From positions 62,001 through 126,000 of the forward strand of contig ONCQ01000005.1 of the NCBI GenBank assembly GCA_900316355.1: a stretch of 64,000 nt of DNA, read 5' to 3'. Both the position numbers and the translations under genes were made by a program. Origin of the DNA: an uncultured Prevotellaceae bacterium (GTDB lineage: Bacteria > Bacteroidota > Bacteroidia > Bacteroidales > Bacteroidaceae). Positions 52,331 through 61,252 of this stretch are shown here, in pieces (the first letter of the stretch is position 1; every line of letters begins with the position of its first letter). Below the pieces are notes generated by a model, which was given only the letters and a program-made list of their open reading frames with translations, had not been told where the DNA came from and searched no databases.

Positions 52331-53458
52331 CTATCTGATAAGGTCAATAACAAGATACAGCGCATAGACAGCCAGCACACAGGCCACAACAGCACTCACG
52401 CCCATGATAATCTTCATCGTCAGCGAGCGTGCCTTGATCTGCTTCACCTCCTCGGGGATGATGACTTCCTCCTCCGGCTGGTTGGGATCGACTTCCTGCT
52501 TCGTCTGGTTGATGAAGTCAATGGCACTGACCAGATTGGCGTCATTCTCGCCCGTGAGCGTCTTCCACTTGGCGAACTTCACGAGGTCGGCGGTCTGGAA
52601 CAGCTGGCGCAGCTCGTTGAGGGCTGTCTCATCCTGCTCCTGCAAGAGGCGCTCGATGATTTCCGCCGAGGTCATCTCCATCGCATTGAAGCCAAAGCGC
52701 TCATGGATGTAGTTGCGCAGCGTGTCGGTGAGCTGTGTGTAGTACTCCTTGCTGTCATCCTCCGTCCAGTGGCGCTCGCCCTTGATGCGCTCAATCTCAT
52801 TCATCGCCACCTGATGGGCGGGCAACTTGCGCTTGCGGCGGATGATGCGTATCAGCGGCTTGTTCTCATGCCAGCGGCTGTAGAGCCACAGCAGCGCCAG
52901 CGCCAACAGCTGATGGAAGAACAGCAACCACAACACAGGCTTCCAGTCATCCCATGAGAAGGGATTATTCTGAATAGGCTTGTTGGGAAAGTACTGAGTG
53001 TAGTCCACCGTGAGCGTGTCGATGGGAACTGTTAGCACTTTCAGTGCCAGCTCCTTAGACTTGTACGGCTTACCATCTACTTCAACAGTGAAAGGCGGCA
53101 GGAGCACAAGGGTGGAGTCCCATGCCGTGAGCGTGTAGCGCTGCTGCACCTGCATCCTTTTGCCATCATCGAGGTAGGTGGTGTCTGTGCCCAACAGCTC
53201 AACAACCTCCACCTCGGGGGCCAGCGGTTGCTGCGGGCGCAGGTCGGGCATCTTCAGCTTCTGCTTCGAGCCGCAGGTGACATCCAGCGTCAGTTCGCGC
53301 TGCTCGCCGATGAGCAACACCAGCGTGTCGATGCGCGCCTCGAAGACTACCTGAGAGAAAGCGGAGAGAGGGAGAAAAAGCAGAAGACCCACACCCCTGC
53401 CCCTCCCTGCGAGGGAGGGGAGTAAATACTTCTGCAGTAGATGTTTCAATCGCTTCAT
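52331..53458 (-). CDS. Bat-operon membrane protein (DUF4381-like position)
   Basis: 375 residues encoded between the DUF58 and batA genes, where a BatA-accessory membrane protein is usual. Signal peptide, periplasmic beta domain (LTLDVTCGSKQKLKMPDLRP, QQRYTLTAWDSTLVLLPPF), membrane segment near 175-195 (PVLWLLFFHQLLALALLWLY), cytoplasmic helical part with HWTEDDSKEYYTQLTDTLRN and a last membrane segment. The signal peptide contains LPSLAGRGRGVGLLLF, translated from a GC-rich repeat. The role is inferred from context only. Confidence 0.8.
   Translation of the reverse strand: MKRLKHLLQKYLLPSLAGRGRGVGLLLFLPLSAFSQVVFEARIDTLVLLIGEQRELTLDVTCGSKQKLKMPDLRPQQPLAPEVEVVELLGTDTTYLDDGKRMQVQQRYTLTAWDSTLVLLPPFTVEVDGKPYKSKELALKVLTVPIDTLTVDYTQYFPNKPIQNNPFSWDDWKPVLWLLFFHQLLALALLWLYSRWHENKPLIRIIRRKRKLPAHQVAMNEIERIKGERHWTEDDSKEYYTQLTDTLRNYIHERFGFNAMEMTSAEIIERLLQEQDETALNELRQLFQTADLVKFAKWKTLTGENDANLVSAIDFINQTKQEVDPNQPEEEVIIPEEVKQIKARSLTMKIIMGVSAVVACVLAVYALYLVIDLIR
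53384..53424. repeat. GC-rich palindromic repeat inside a signal-peptide coding region
   Basis: GACCCACACCCCTG then CCCCTCCCT-GCG-AGGGAGGGG and AGTAAATACT; same family as 21086 and 58413, in frame in the bat-operon membrane protein. Confidence 0.9.
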
Positions 53459-53520
53459 TTATTTCTGAAGAAAAATCTATGATCTAATTATTTTGAATGG
53501 AACTACACCCGCCGTAGGCT

Positions 53521-53555
53521 TCCCCCTCGCCCCTTGGAGAGGGGGCTAGGGGGTG
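53521..53555. repeat. GC-rich palindromic repeat between DUF58 and the bat membrane protein
   Basis: TCCCCCTCGCCCCTT-GGAGAGGGGGCTAGGGGGTGA, a variant copy in the 124-bp spacer. Confidence 0.75.
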
Positions 53556-53582
53556 AGTTTTGGGTTGGGAGTGAGTCTTCAT

Positions 53583-54452
53583 TTATGTTCTCTGTGCGAA
53601 CAGGCTCCTCAGCGCCACGACATAGTCCTGGTCGGTGCGCACACTCACGTGATCCACGCCAGAGCGACTGAAGATGTCCGTGAGACGGTTCTGACTCTCG
53701 CGCCACCATGCCGCCTGCGCATTGCGCACACGCTTGCTGGACGTGTCAACCCACTCCAAGTGCCCTGTCTCAGCATCCTTCACGCGCATCAGACCCACAT
53801 TCGGTAGCTCGGCGATACGACGGTCATAGACCTGAATCGCCACCACGTCATGCTTGCGGTTGGCAATGGTGAGGGACTGACGGAAGTCACGCTCGTCGAT
53901 GAAATCGCTGAGCAGGAAGCATGTGCAACGACGCTTGATGACCTGCGTCAGATACTCCACAGCCTGCTGGATATCAGTGCGCTGGCTGTCGGGATGGAAG
54001 TCCAGCAGCTCGCGGATGATATACAGGATGTGCTTGCGACCTTTCTTAGGCGGGATGAACTTCTCAATGCGGTCGGAGAAGAAGATGACGCCTATCTTGT
54101 CGTTGTTCTGGATAGCACTGAAGGCCAGCGTGGCAGCTATCTCGGTCTGCATCTCGCGCTTCGTCTGCACAGAAGTGCCGAAATCAAGACTGCCGCTGAC
54201 ATCCACCAAGAGCATCACCGTGAGCTCGCGCTCCTCCTCGAAAACCTTGATATAAGGCTTGTTGAAGCGCGCGGTCACGTTCCACTCGATATCGCGGATG
54301 TCGTCGCCATACTGGTACTCGCGAACCTCACTGAACGCCATACCACGCCCCTTGAAGGCTGAGTGGTACTCGCCGGCGAAGATGTTGTTCGAGAGCCCGC
54401 GCGTCTTGATCTCTATCTGACGGACACGCTTTAATATCTCAGAAGTTTCCAA
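53583..54452 (-). CDS. DUF58-domain protein of the MoxR/Bat operon
   Basis: 289 residues. The DUF58 signature YHSAFKGRGMAFSEVREY followed by QYGDDIRDIEWNVTARF lies near 30-65, then a VWA-like fold with LLVDVSGSLDFGT (a DxSxS-like site), FSAIQNNDKIGVIFFSD and FLLSDFIDERDF. Such proteins are partners of MoxR AAA ATPases. It starts 32 bp after the moxR stop across an AATTGTCAAATTGT repeat. Confidence 0.95.
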   Translation of the reverse strand: METSEILKRVRQIEIKTRGLSNNIFAGEYHSAFKGRGMAFSEVREYQYGDDIRDIEWNVTARFNKPYIKVFEEERELTVMLLVDVSGSLDFGTSVQTKREMQTEIAATLAFSAIQNNDKIGVIFFSDRIEKFIPPKKGRKHILYIIRELLDFHPDSQRTDIQQAVEYLTQVIKRRCTCFLLSDFIDERDFRQSLTIANRKHDVVAIQVYDRRIAELPNVGLMRVKDAETGHLEWVDTSSKRVRNAQAAWWRESQNRLTDIFSRSGVDHVSVRTDQDYVVALRSLFAQRT

Positions 54453-54484
54453 TTGTCAAATTGTTAAATCGTCAAATTGTCCAA
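54453..54484 (+). repeat. Short repeats (GTCAAATTG units)
   Basis: Three to four imperfect copies of TTGTCAAATTG/GTTAAATCG between moxR and DUF58 genes, again with a period near 9. Confidence 0.7.
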
Positions 54485-55480
<996 letters not shown>

Positions 55481-55512
55481 AATCTGTTTTAATATTTCTA
55501 ATATCTTGGAAA

Positions 55513-55520
55513 CAAAGTTA
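55513..55520 (-). promoter_or_regulatory. -7 element of the moxR-bat operon
   Basis: TAACTTTG on the minus strand, 33 bp upstream of the moxR ATG. Confidence 0.5.
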
Positions 55521-55533
55521 TTATAAAGGATTA

Positions 55534-56826
55534 TTATTCTGTAACAGTCTGTCCGGCGGATGGCTGAGCAGCGGGAGCTTGTGCTGCGGGAGCTTGTGAA
55601 GCGGGAGCATTCACAGCAGCCGCCTTCTTGCTGGCAGCCTTCTTGGCTTCAGCCACTTCCTGAGGAGTCATGCCACTCTCCTTATGACGGAGTTCGGGAA
55701 TCTTCAGCTCCTTGTTCAAGGGAACGATGTCAGGATTGTCTATCTCGTTCATCGTGCAGATATACTTGAAGAGATCCTTGTCCTTATAGTACTTGAGCGC
55801 CATGTTCAAGAGCGTCTTGCCAGGCGACATGGTTTCCATGCCCAGCTCGCCTACAATCCAGTACTCGCCGCCATCCATCTGAGGATAGTTGCGCGTAGCA
55901 GCAGGCACCTTGCTCTCTTCCTCGGCAGCTTTCTTAGCTGCAGCTTCCTTAGCGGCTGCTTCCTTGGCGGCTGCTTCCTTAGCGACTGCCTCGGCCTGCT
56001 CGTCAACCTTGGGCTCTGCCTTCTTCCACTCGAACTTCCATTCAGGAAGCGCCACGGGATGCCAGTAATAGCCTAAGCAATAGCCAAATATAGTAAAGAG
56101 ACACGCCAACAGGATGCCCCACAGACAATGGCAGCGGCAGCAGCTGTGCGACTTCTCGCAAGCCTCAGTCCCTGCTGCAGCAGTCTCGGGAGCAGCTTCC
56201 TTCGTAGCCTCATCCTTGGGAGTCTCCACTTTCTGCTCTGTTTCAGCAGGAACTGAAGCCTTCACGGGAGCCACCTTGACAGGCTCTGCTACGGGCGTAG
56301 GCTCTGCAACGGGTGTAGGTTCTGCTGCAGGGGTGGGTTCTGCTGCGGGTGTGGGTTCTGCTGCGGGTGTGGGCTTGGGCTCTGCAGCAGGTGCAGGCTT
56401 CTGCTCCACCACAGGCTCTGCCGCTGGTGCCGGTTCACTCGCAACGGATGAATCCTCTGTGGGGAAATCCCAGATTCTTTCCAACTGCGTGATGTCTGTC
56501 CCATCGTTCACCATCACCGTCTCGAAGGCGACAAAGGGCTTGTTGACAGCATCGCGCAACGTAGCATCGGGAGTGAAGCTCACTTTGGTGTGAGAAGCGA
56601 TCTCAAAACGCTCTCCCGTGCTCACATTCACGCTCTCACGCGCATCGATATCTACAACTTTAAATGTTCCGAAGCCTTTAATCTTCACTAAGTTATCATG
56701 TACAAGTCCTTCTTCGATAACCTCAAAGAAAGAACGTACGAAATCCTCACTATAACGACGAGGAAGGCTGCCACGACGAGCCAGGGCGCTGGCTAAATCA
56801 GCAGGGGTCAATCTCTGGTCGTTCAT
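55534..56826 (-). CDS. Membrane-anchored HU-domain protein with LysM-like tail
   Basis: 430 residues. The N-terminal 95 residues are an HU/IHF-type domain (LTPADLASALARRGSLPRRY, VKIKGFGTFKVVDIDARESV). A long Pro/Ala/Glu linker with PTPAAE repeats (about 130-195) leads to a Cys-rich patch (CEKSHSCCRCHC), one membrane segment at about 235-256, an Ala/Lys/Glu coiled coil (KEAAAKEAAAKEAAAKKAAE) and a LysM-like domain near 320-385 (SPGKTLLNMALKYYKDKDLF, NPDIVPLNKELKIPEL). If the HU part is cytoplasmic, the LysM part faces the periplasm, so the protein could tie nucleoid to peptidoglycan. It overlaps the small HU gene by 4 bp. Confidence 0.88.
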   Translation of the reverse strand: MNDQRLTPADLASALARRGSLPRRYSEDFVRSFFEVIEEGLVHDNLVKIKGFGTFKVVDIDARESVNVSTGERFEIASHTKVSFTPDATLRDAVNKPFVAFETVMVNDGTDITQLERIWDFPTEDSSVASEPAPAAEPVVEQKPAPAAEPKPTPAAEPTPAAEPTPAAEPTPVAEPTPVAEPVKVAPVKASVPAETEQKVETPKDEATKEAAPETAAAGTEACEKSHSCCRCHCLWGILLACLFTIFGYCLGYYWHPVALPEWKFEWKKAEPKVDEQAEAVAKEAAAKEAAAKEAAAKKAAEEESKVPAATRNYPQMDGGEYWIVGELGMETMSPGKTLLNMALKYYKDKDLFKYICTMNEIDNPDIVPLNKELKIPELRHKESGMTPQEVAEAKKAASKKAAAVNAPASQAPAAQAPAAQPSAGQTVTE

Positions 56827-57110
56827 GACTCACCTCCTTTCTGCGTACGCTCCTTTAGCGCAGGATACGACTTAAAGTTCAGCACCAATTTTGGCGGCAC
56901 AAGCATGCGTTGGCCGCTGGAGGGGTTAACCACTACACGCTCAAGCTTTTTCTTCACCTCGAACTGCCCGAAATTCTGAACGGTCAGCGTGCTGCCATTC
57001 TCAAATTGCGACGTGAGCTCGGCAACCAACAGGTTGACCAGTTTCTGCGTGTCGCGCTGCAAGAGACTCTCTTTCTGCGAGAGCGCAGCAATAAATTCCT
57101 TGTTATTCAT
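56823..57110 (-). CDS. HU-family DNA-binding protein
   Basis: 95 residues from the ATG at 57110; the frame extends to 57215 but that part lies inside rimO. The HU fold is clear: MNNKEFIAALSQKESLLQRD, TVQNFGQFEVKKKLERVVVN, SGQRMLVPPKLVLNFKSYPA. The start overlaps the rimO stop by 8 bp and the stop overlaps the membrane HU gene (ATGA), so all three are translationally coupled. It may pair with the membrane-anchored HU domain as a heterodimer. Confidence 0.93.
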   Translation of the reverse strand: MNNKEFIAALSQKESLLQRDTQKLVNLLVAELTSQFENGSTLTVQNFGQFEVKKKLERVVVNPSSGQRMLVPPKLVLNFKSYPALKERTQKGGES

Positions 57111-58488
57111 GTGAGATATATGTAATTGATTCTGTTTGTTCTGCATAAAGGTCAAAATCATCGGCCGCCGTGATGCGGACATCATAGAAAGCGCCGATTT
57201 CCAAGGACTTATCATTCACAGGAATGAGTACCTCAGGATCTACTTCTGGCGAATCAAACTGTGTGCGGCCGACATAATAGTCGCCTTCGATGCGGTCGAT
57301 GATGACACGCTGCACAGTGCCCACCTTCGCCTCCTGAATCTCGCCGGAGATGCGCTGCTGCAGGCGCATGAGCTTGGAGAGGCGCGTCTGCTTGACATCC
57401 TCAGGAATATCGTCAGCGTAGTGCTCTGCGCTATAGGTCCCTTCTTCCTCGCTGTAGGCAAAGGCGCCCATCCGCTCAAAGCGAGCCCAGCGCACGAACT
57501 CCAACAGCTCATCGAAAGCCTCATCTGTTTCACCGGGATGGCCCACCATCAAGGTCGTACGCAGATGAATACCAGGCACTTCGCGACGAATACGTTCCAC
57601 AAAGGAATAGGTCTCTTCCTTGGTGATATGGCGGCGCATGGCCTCGAGCACGGGCGTGCTGATGTGCTGCAGCGCAATGTCTAAGTAGCGACAGATATTG
57701 GGATGACGATTGATGACAGGCAGCAGTTCCCAAGGGAAATCCGTAGGATAGGCGTAGTGCAGACGAATCCACTCAACGCCCTCAATGTCAGCCATCTGGT
57801 CAATAAGTTCAGCGATGGCACGACGATGATAGAGGTCGAGGCCGTAGAACGTGAGTTCCTGAGCGATGACATTAAACTCCTTGACGCCCAGTGCCACCAA
57901 TTGCCGCACTTCCTCCAGAATCTCTTCCATCGGACGGCTGACATGAGCGCCCGTGATAATCGGGATGGCGCAATAGGAGCAGTGGCGGTTGCAACCCTCA
58001 GAAATCTTGATGTAGGCGTAATGCGAAGGGGTGGTGATGATGCGGCTGGGCTTCAAGCAATCGTCCCAAGCCTTACCAAGGTCTTCAAGGAGGCGGGGCC
58101 AGTCGAACTTTCCATACCAGCCATCCACCTCGGGAATCTCCGCCTGGAGTTCCGCAAGATAGCGCTGCGAGAGGCATCCCATCACAAAGAGCTTTTTCAG
58201 TGTGCCCTCTGCCTTGCGCTGGCCCTGTTCCAGAATGACATTGATGCTCTCCTCCTTGGCATCACCTATGAAGCCACAGGTGTTGACGACACAGATGTCG
58301 CCTGCAGGTACCTCGGGATCATGGGCTACGGTGTAACCTGCCTGGCGCAGCTGTGCCATCAGGCGCTCACTGTCCACGAGGTTCTTGGAGCAGCCAAGGG
58401 AGATGATGTCTAGAGACCCACCCCCCTGCCCCTCCCTTGTAGGGAGAGGAGTAGTATGTATTTGAGAACGAGTGCTCTTTTGCATCAT
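57103..58488 (-). CDS. rimO: Ribosomal protein S12 methylthiotransferase RimO
   Basis: 461 residues. It adds a methylthio group to the conserved aspartate of ribosomal protein S12. N-terminal UPF0004 domain with three cysteines (LGCSKNLVDSE, VNTCGFIGDAKEES, MGCLSQRY), radical SAM motif CNRHCSYC near 166-173, and a C-terminal TRAM domain. The first 27 residues (with TTPLPTREGQGGGS) are not part of the family and come largely from the GC-rich repeat at 58413-58452. No other start codon exists between that repeat and the conserved DIISLGC, so the repeat supplies the translated N-terminus. Confidence 0.95.
   Translation of the reverse strand: MMQKSTRSQIHTTPLPTREGQGGGSLDIISLGCSKNLVDSERLMAQLRQAGYTVAHDPEVPAGDICVVNTCGFIGDAKEESINVILEQGQRKAEGTLKKLFVMGCLSQRYLAELQAEIPEVDGWYGKFDWPRLLEDLGKAWDDCLKPSRIITTPSHYAYIKISEGCNRHCSYCAIPIITGAHVSRPMEEILEEVRQLVALGVKEFNVIAQELTFYGLDLYHRRAIAELIDQMADIEGVEWIRLHYAYPTDFPWELLPVINRHPNICRYLDIALQHISTPVLEAMRRHITKEETYSFVERIRREVPGIHLRTTLMVGHPGETDEAFDELLEFVRWARFERMGAFAYSEEEGTYSAEHYADDIPEDVKQTRLSKLMRLQQRISGEIQEAKVGTVQRVIIDRIEGDYYVGRTQFDSPEVDPEVLIPVNDKSLEIGAFYDVRITAADDFDLYAEQTESITYISHE
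58413..58452. repeat. GC-rich palindromic repeat in the rimO N-terminus
   Basis: GACCCACCCCCCTG then CCCTCCCT-TGT-AGGGAGAGG; nearly identical to 21086-21125, with related flanking sequence (TTTGAGAACGAG against CTGAGAAATGAG). Confidence 0.9.
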
Positions 58489-58549
58489 ATTAAGTGTGAT
58501 AATATAATCTATTACTGATTTCGTTTGCCTTCTATTTCTGAAGGTAATT

Positions 58550-58602
58550 ACTCCCCTCCTTACAAGGGAGGGGTTGGGGGTGGGTCCGCTGGGGTGGGTC
58601 CT
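58550..58602. repeat. GC-rich palindromic repeat between ftsY and rimO
   Basis: ACTCCCCTCCTT-ACAAGGGAGGGG then TTGGGGGTGGGTCC and an extra GGGGTGGGTCC; opposite orientation to the rimO copy. Ends at the ftsY stop. Confidence 0.9.
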
Positions 58603-59564
58603 TACTCTCCAAACAGAGAGTTCACAAACTCTTTTCTGTTGAATGGCTGCAGGTCTTCCATACCCTCGCCGAGACCGATATAGCGGACGGGAATCTTGAA
58701 CTGGTCGGAGATACCGAGCACTACCCCACCCTTTGCCGTGCCGTCGAGCTTGGTGATGGCCATCGAGGTGACATCGGTGGCAGCGGTGAACTGCTTAGCC
58801 TGCTCGAAGGCGTTCTGGCCGGTGGAGCCGTCGAGCACGAGCATCACATCGTGCGGCGCATCGGGCACCACCTTCTGCATCACACGCTTAATCTTCGAGA
58901 GCTCGTCCATCAGACCTTTCTTGTTGTGCAGACGACCAGCGGTGTCAATCAGCACGACATCGATATCATTGGCAACTGCGCTTGACAGCGTGTCGAAGGC
59001 TACGCTGGCAGGATCACTGCCCATCTGCTGCTTCACCACGGGGACACCGACGCGCTCGCCCCAGATGGCTATCTGCTCCACGGCAGCAGCACGGAACGTG
59101 TCAGCAGCGCCCAACATCACCTTCAGGCCTGCCTGCTTAAACTGCCAGGCGAGCTTTCCGATGGTCGTAGTTTTGCCAACGCCATTCACGCCGACAACCA
59201 TCACCACATAGGGCTTCTTGCCCTCGGGTATCTGGTAGCCTTCGGTGTCGGTGGTGTTGTTTTCTGTCAGCAGAGCAGCAATCTCATCGCGAAGGATGCC
59301 GTTGAGTTCGCTGGTGCTGACATACTTATCGCGTGCCACACGCTCTTCAATGCGTTTGATGATGTTCAGCGTTGTATCGACGCCCACATCAGAGGTCACG
59401 AGGACTTCCTCAAGGTCATCGAGCACATCGTCATCCACCTTGCTTTTGCCGGCCACGGCGCGCGTCAGTTTGCCGAAGAAACTCTCCTTGGTCTTCTCGA
59501 GACCCTTGTCGAGTGTTTCCTTCTGTTGTTCCTTATTCTTGGAGAAAAAATTGAAAAATCCCAT
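58602..59564 (-). CDS. ftsY: Signal recognition particle receptor FtsY
   Basis: 320 residues with a short N-terminal region, the NG domains and no long acidic A domain. GTPase motifs: GVNGVGKTTTIGKLA (P-loop 125-132), DTFRAAAVEQ, DTAGRLHNK and TKLDGTAKGG. It docks SRP-ribosome complexes to the membrane. It has its own promoter (59586-59616) and is followed by rimO and the two HU genes, a gene order I recall from other Bacteroidales. Confidence 0.97.
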   Translation of the reverse strand: MGFFNFFSKNKEQQKETLDKGLEKTKESFFGKLTRAVAGKSKVDDDVLDDLEEVLVTSDVGVDTTLNIIKRIEERVARDKYVSTSELNGILRDEIAALLTENNTTDTEGYQIPEGKKPYVVMVVGVNGVGKTTTIGKLAWQFKQAGLKVMLGAADTFRAAAVEQIAIWGERVGVPVVKQQMGSDPASVAFDTLSSAVANDIDVVLIDTAGRLHNKKGLMDELSKIKRVMQKVVPDAPHDVMLVLDGSTGQNAFEQAKQFTAATDVTSMAITKLDGTAKGGVVLGISDQFKIPVRYIGLGEGMEDLQPFNRKEFVNSLFGE

Positions 59565-59585
59565 GGTGTATTGCGTTTACGGGTG

Positions 59586-59616
59586 CAAAGATACAACTTT
59601 GTTCCTAAAGGAACAA
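59586..59616 (-). promoter_or_regulatory. Promoter of the ftsY-rimO-HU operon
   Basis: On the minus strand TTG (59616-59614), 20 bp, TATCTTTG (59593-59586), 22 bp upstream of the ftsY ATG. Confidence 0.75.
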
Positions 59617-59649
59617 GTCTTTCAGAAAGATTAAGATTATTAAACACCA

Positions 59650-59689
59650 TTAAAACAACAAGAGGGAAGCCCTAAACGGGCATCCCTCT
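59650..59689 (-). terminator. Intrinsic terminator after rplT
   Basis: On the minus strand AGAGGGATGCCC-GTTTA-GGGCTTCCCTCT, followed by TGTTGTTTTAA: a strong hairpin with one small internal mismatch and a U-rich tail. Confidence 0.85.
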
Positions 59690-59713
59690 GTGTGGTCAGT
59701 TAGGATGAAACAC

Positions 59714-60058
59714 TTACTTGACCTTGGCAACGATTGCCTGGAAAGCCTCGAAGTGGTTCATAGCCAGGTCGGCGAGCACCTTACGGTTGATCTCGACGCC
59801 TGCCTTGTGTAGAGCACCCATCAGCTGGCTGTAGCTCATGCCCTCCATGCGGGCAGCAGCGTTGATACGCTGAATCCAGAGAGCACGGAAGCTGCGCTTC
59901 TTGTTCTTACGGTCGCGATAAGCATAGGTCAGACCCTTCTCCCAAGTGTTCTTGGCAACGGTCCAGACGTTCTTGCGGGCACCATAGTAGCCGCGGGTAA
60001 GCTTCAGGATTCTCTTTCTCTTAGCACGTGAAGCAACGTGATTAACTGATCTTGGCAT
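59714..60058 (-). CDS. rplT: Ribosomal protein L20
   Basis: 114 residues, normal length. Helical 23S rRNA-binding protein ([60 protein letters not shown] region). Last gene of infC-rpmI-rplT. In many bacteria L20 or IF-3 represses this operon; a long-range helix lies just upstream (60075-60140). Confidence 0.98.
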   Translation of the reverse strand: MPRSVNHVASRAKRKRILKLTRGYYGARKNVWTVAKNTWEKGLTYAYRDRKNKKRSFRALWIQRINAAARMEGMSYSQLMGALHKAGVEINRKVLADLAMNHFEAFQAIVAKVK

Positions 60059-60074
60059 AATTTTGTTTGTTTTT

Positions 60075-60140
60075 GAACGATGGCGCCAGCTTTAGTTTGA
60101 AGTTTAATGGTTAAAGTTGGACTTATGGAGCCAATCGTTC
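60075..60140 (-). promoter_or_regulatory. Possible L20 leader helix
   Basis: In the 143-nt rpmI-rplT spacer, GAACGATTGGC (60140-60130) can pair with GCCATCGTTC (60084-60075), a 10-bp helix with one bulge enclosing about 45 nt, ending 16 nt before the rplT ATG. It may mediate autoregulation; inferred. Confidence 0.4.
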
Positions 60141-60201
60141 GGTTTGACTTTGGGTGATTTCCTTTCAGAAATACTTGTTTAACTCTCTATCCTAATGTAG
60201 A

Positions 60202-60399
60202 TTAGCGAAGAAGGAGGAGTTCGCGAACTTGCTTGCGATTGGCCGTCACGACCAGGTCGCTGTGCTGCAGGTTGCGCTTCTGCTTCTTGGTTTTCTTCGT
60301 CAGGATGTGGCTGTGATAAGCGTGGTGACGCTTAATCTTACCCGTTCCGGTGAGCGTGAAACGCTTCTTAGCGCCGGAATTAGTCTTCACTTTTGGCAT
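60202..60399 (-). CDS. rpmI: Ribosomal protein L35
   Basis: 65 residues, highly basic ([39 protein letters not shown]). Between infC and rplT, the universal order. Spacers of 112 and 143 nt on either side are long for this operon. Confidence 0.98.
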   Translation of the reverse strand: MPKVKTNSGAKKRFTLTGTGKIKRHHAYHSHILTKKTKKQKRNLQHSDLVVTANRKQVRELLLLR

Positions 60400-60511
60400 T
60401 TTTTGTTTTGTTTAAATTGTTATTATTAACGGCGTGGCAACGCATATACCGGGCGCAGCGCACTACCTTTTTCTCGTTACTGTTCCTCACGGCTCTCCGT
60501 GAGGTTTATCA

Positions 60512-61195
60512 TCAGTCGTCCCAGTTCTCGCCTTCCACCTTCGGTCCCGTGTATTCCTTGGGTGCCTTCTGCTGCGGCTTCTTGCGTACGGGTTCCTCAA
60601 CTATCGGACGTTCTTCCTCGTCCTCGAAGTCCTCATCCTCCAGCGGGCCTTCCACAGCCGGCTTCTTGGGTGTCACCTTCTTGGGGGCGATGAACATAAT
60701 CATGCGCTTACCCTCCAGAACAGGCATAGACTCCACTTTGCCGTACTCCTCCAAGTCTTGTGCGAAGCGGAGAAGCAACACCTCGCCCTGTTCCTTGAAC
60801 AGGATGCTGCGGCCACGGAAGAAGACATAAGCCTTCACCTTGTCGCCGTCAGCGAGGAAGCCCATAGCGTGCTTGAGCTTGAAATTGTAGTCGTGGTCAT
60901 CCGTCTGCGGTCCGAAGCGGATCTCCTTCACGTCAATCTTCACCTGCTTGGCCTTCATCTCCTTCTGACGTTTCTTCTGCTGATAGATGAACTTGGAATA
61001 GTCAATGAGTCGGCATACGGGAGGATCGGCATTAGGCGAAATCTCCACGAGATCAACGCCTTTCTGCTCTGCGATATGCAGGGCATCACGGGTGCTCAAC
61101 ACCTGAGATTCGATGTCATCGCCGACAATACGCACTTCACGAGCACGGATTTGCTCGTTCACGCGATACTGGCTTTTGAGGTTGTCTTTCTTCAT
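60512..61195 (-). CDS. infC: Translation initiation factor IF-3 with acidic C-terminal extension
   Basis: 227 residues; the core (about 1-172) has [38 protein letters not shown], the linker [20 protein letters not shown] and the C-domain [13 protein letters not shown]. The last 50 residues ([29 protein letters not shown]) are an acidic/basic tail not found in E. coli; such tails occur in Bacteroidetes. It uses an ordinary ATG rather than the rare start typical of E. coli infC, so codon-based autoregulation is unlikely. Confidence 0.97.
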   Translation of the reverse strand: MKKDNLKSQYRVNEQIRAREVRIVGDDIESQVLSTRDALHIAEQKGVDLVEISPNADPPVCRLIDYSKFIYQQKKRQKEMKAKQVKIDVKEIRFGPQTDDHDYNFKLKHAMGFLADGDKVKAYVFFRGRSILFKEQGEVLLLRFAQDLEEYGKVESMPVLEGKRMIMFIAPKKVTPKKPAVEGPLEDEDFEDEEERPIVEEPVRKKPQQKAPKEYTGPKVEGENWDD

Positions 61196-61244
61196 TCAAG
61201 TCGCCTTTGCAGCGAAATATTTAAGTTGATGTGATTTGCGGGCG

Positions 61245-61252
61245 CAAAATTA
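61245..61252 (-). promoter_or_regulatory. -7 element of infC-rpmI-rplT
   Basis: TAATTTTG on the minus strand, overlapping the thrS stop codon, 50 bp upstream of the infC ATG. Confidence 0.45.
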
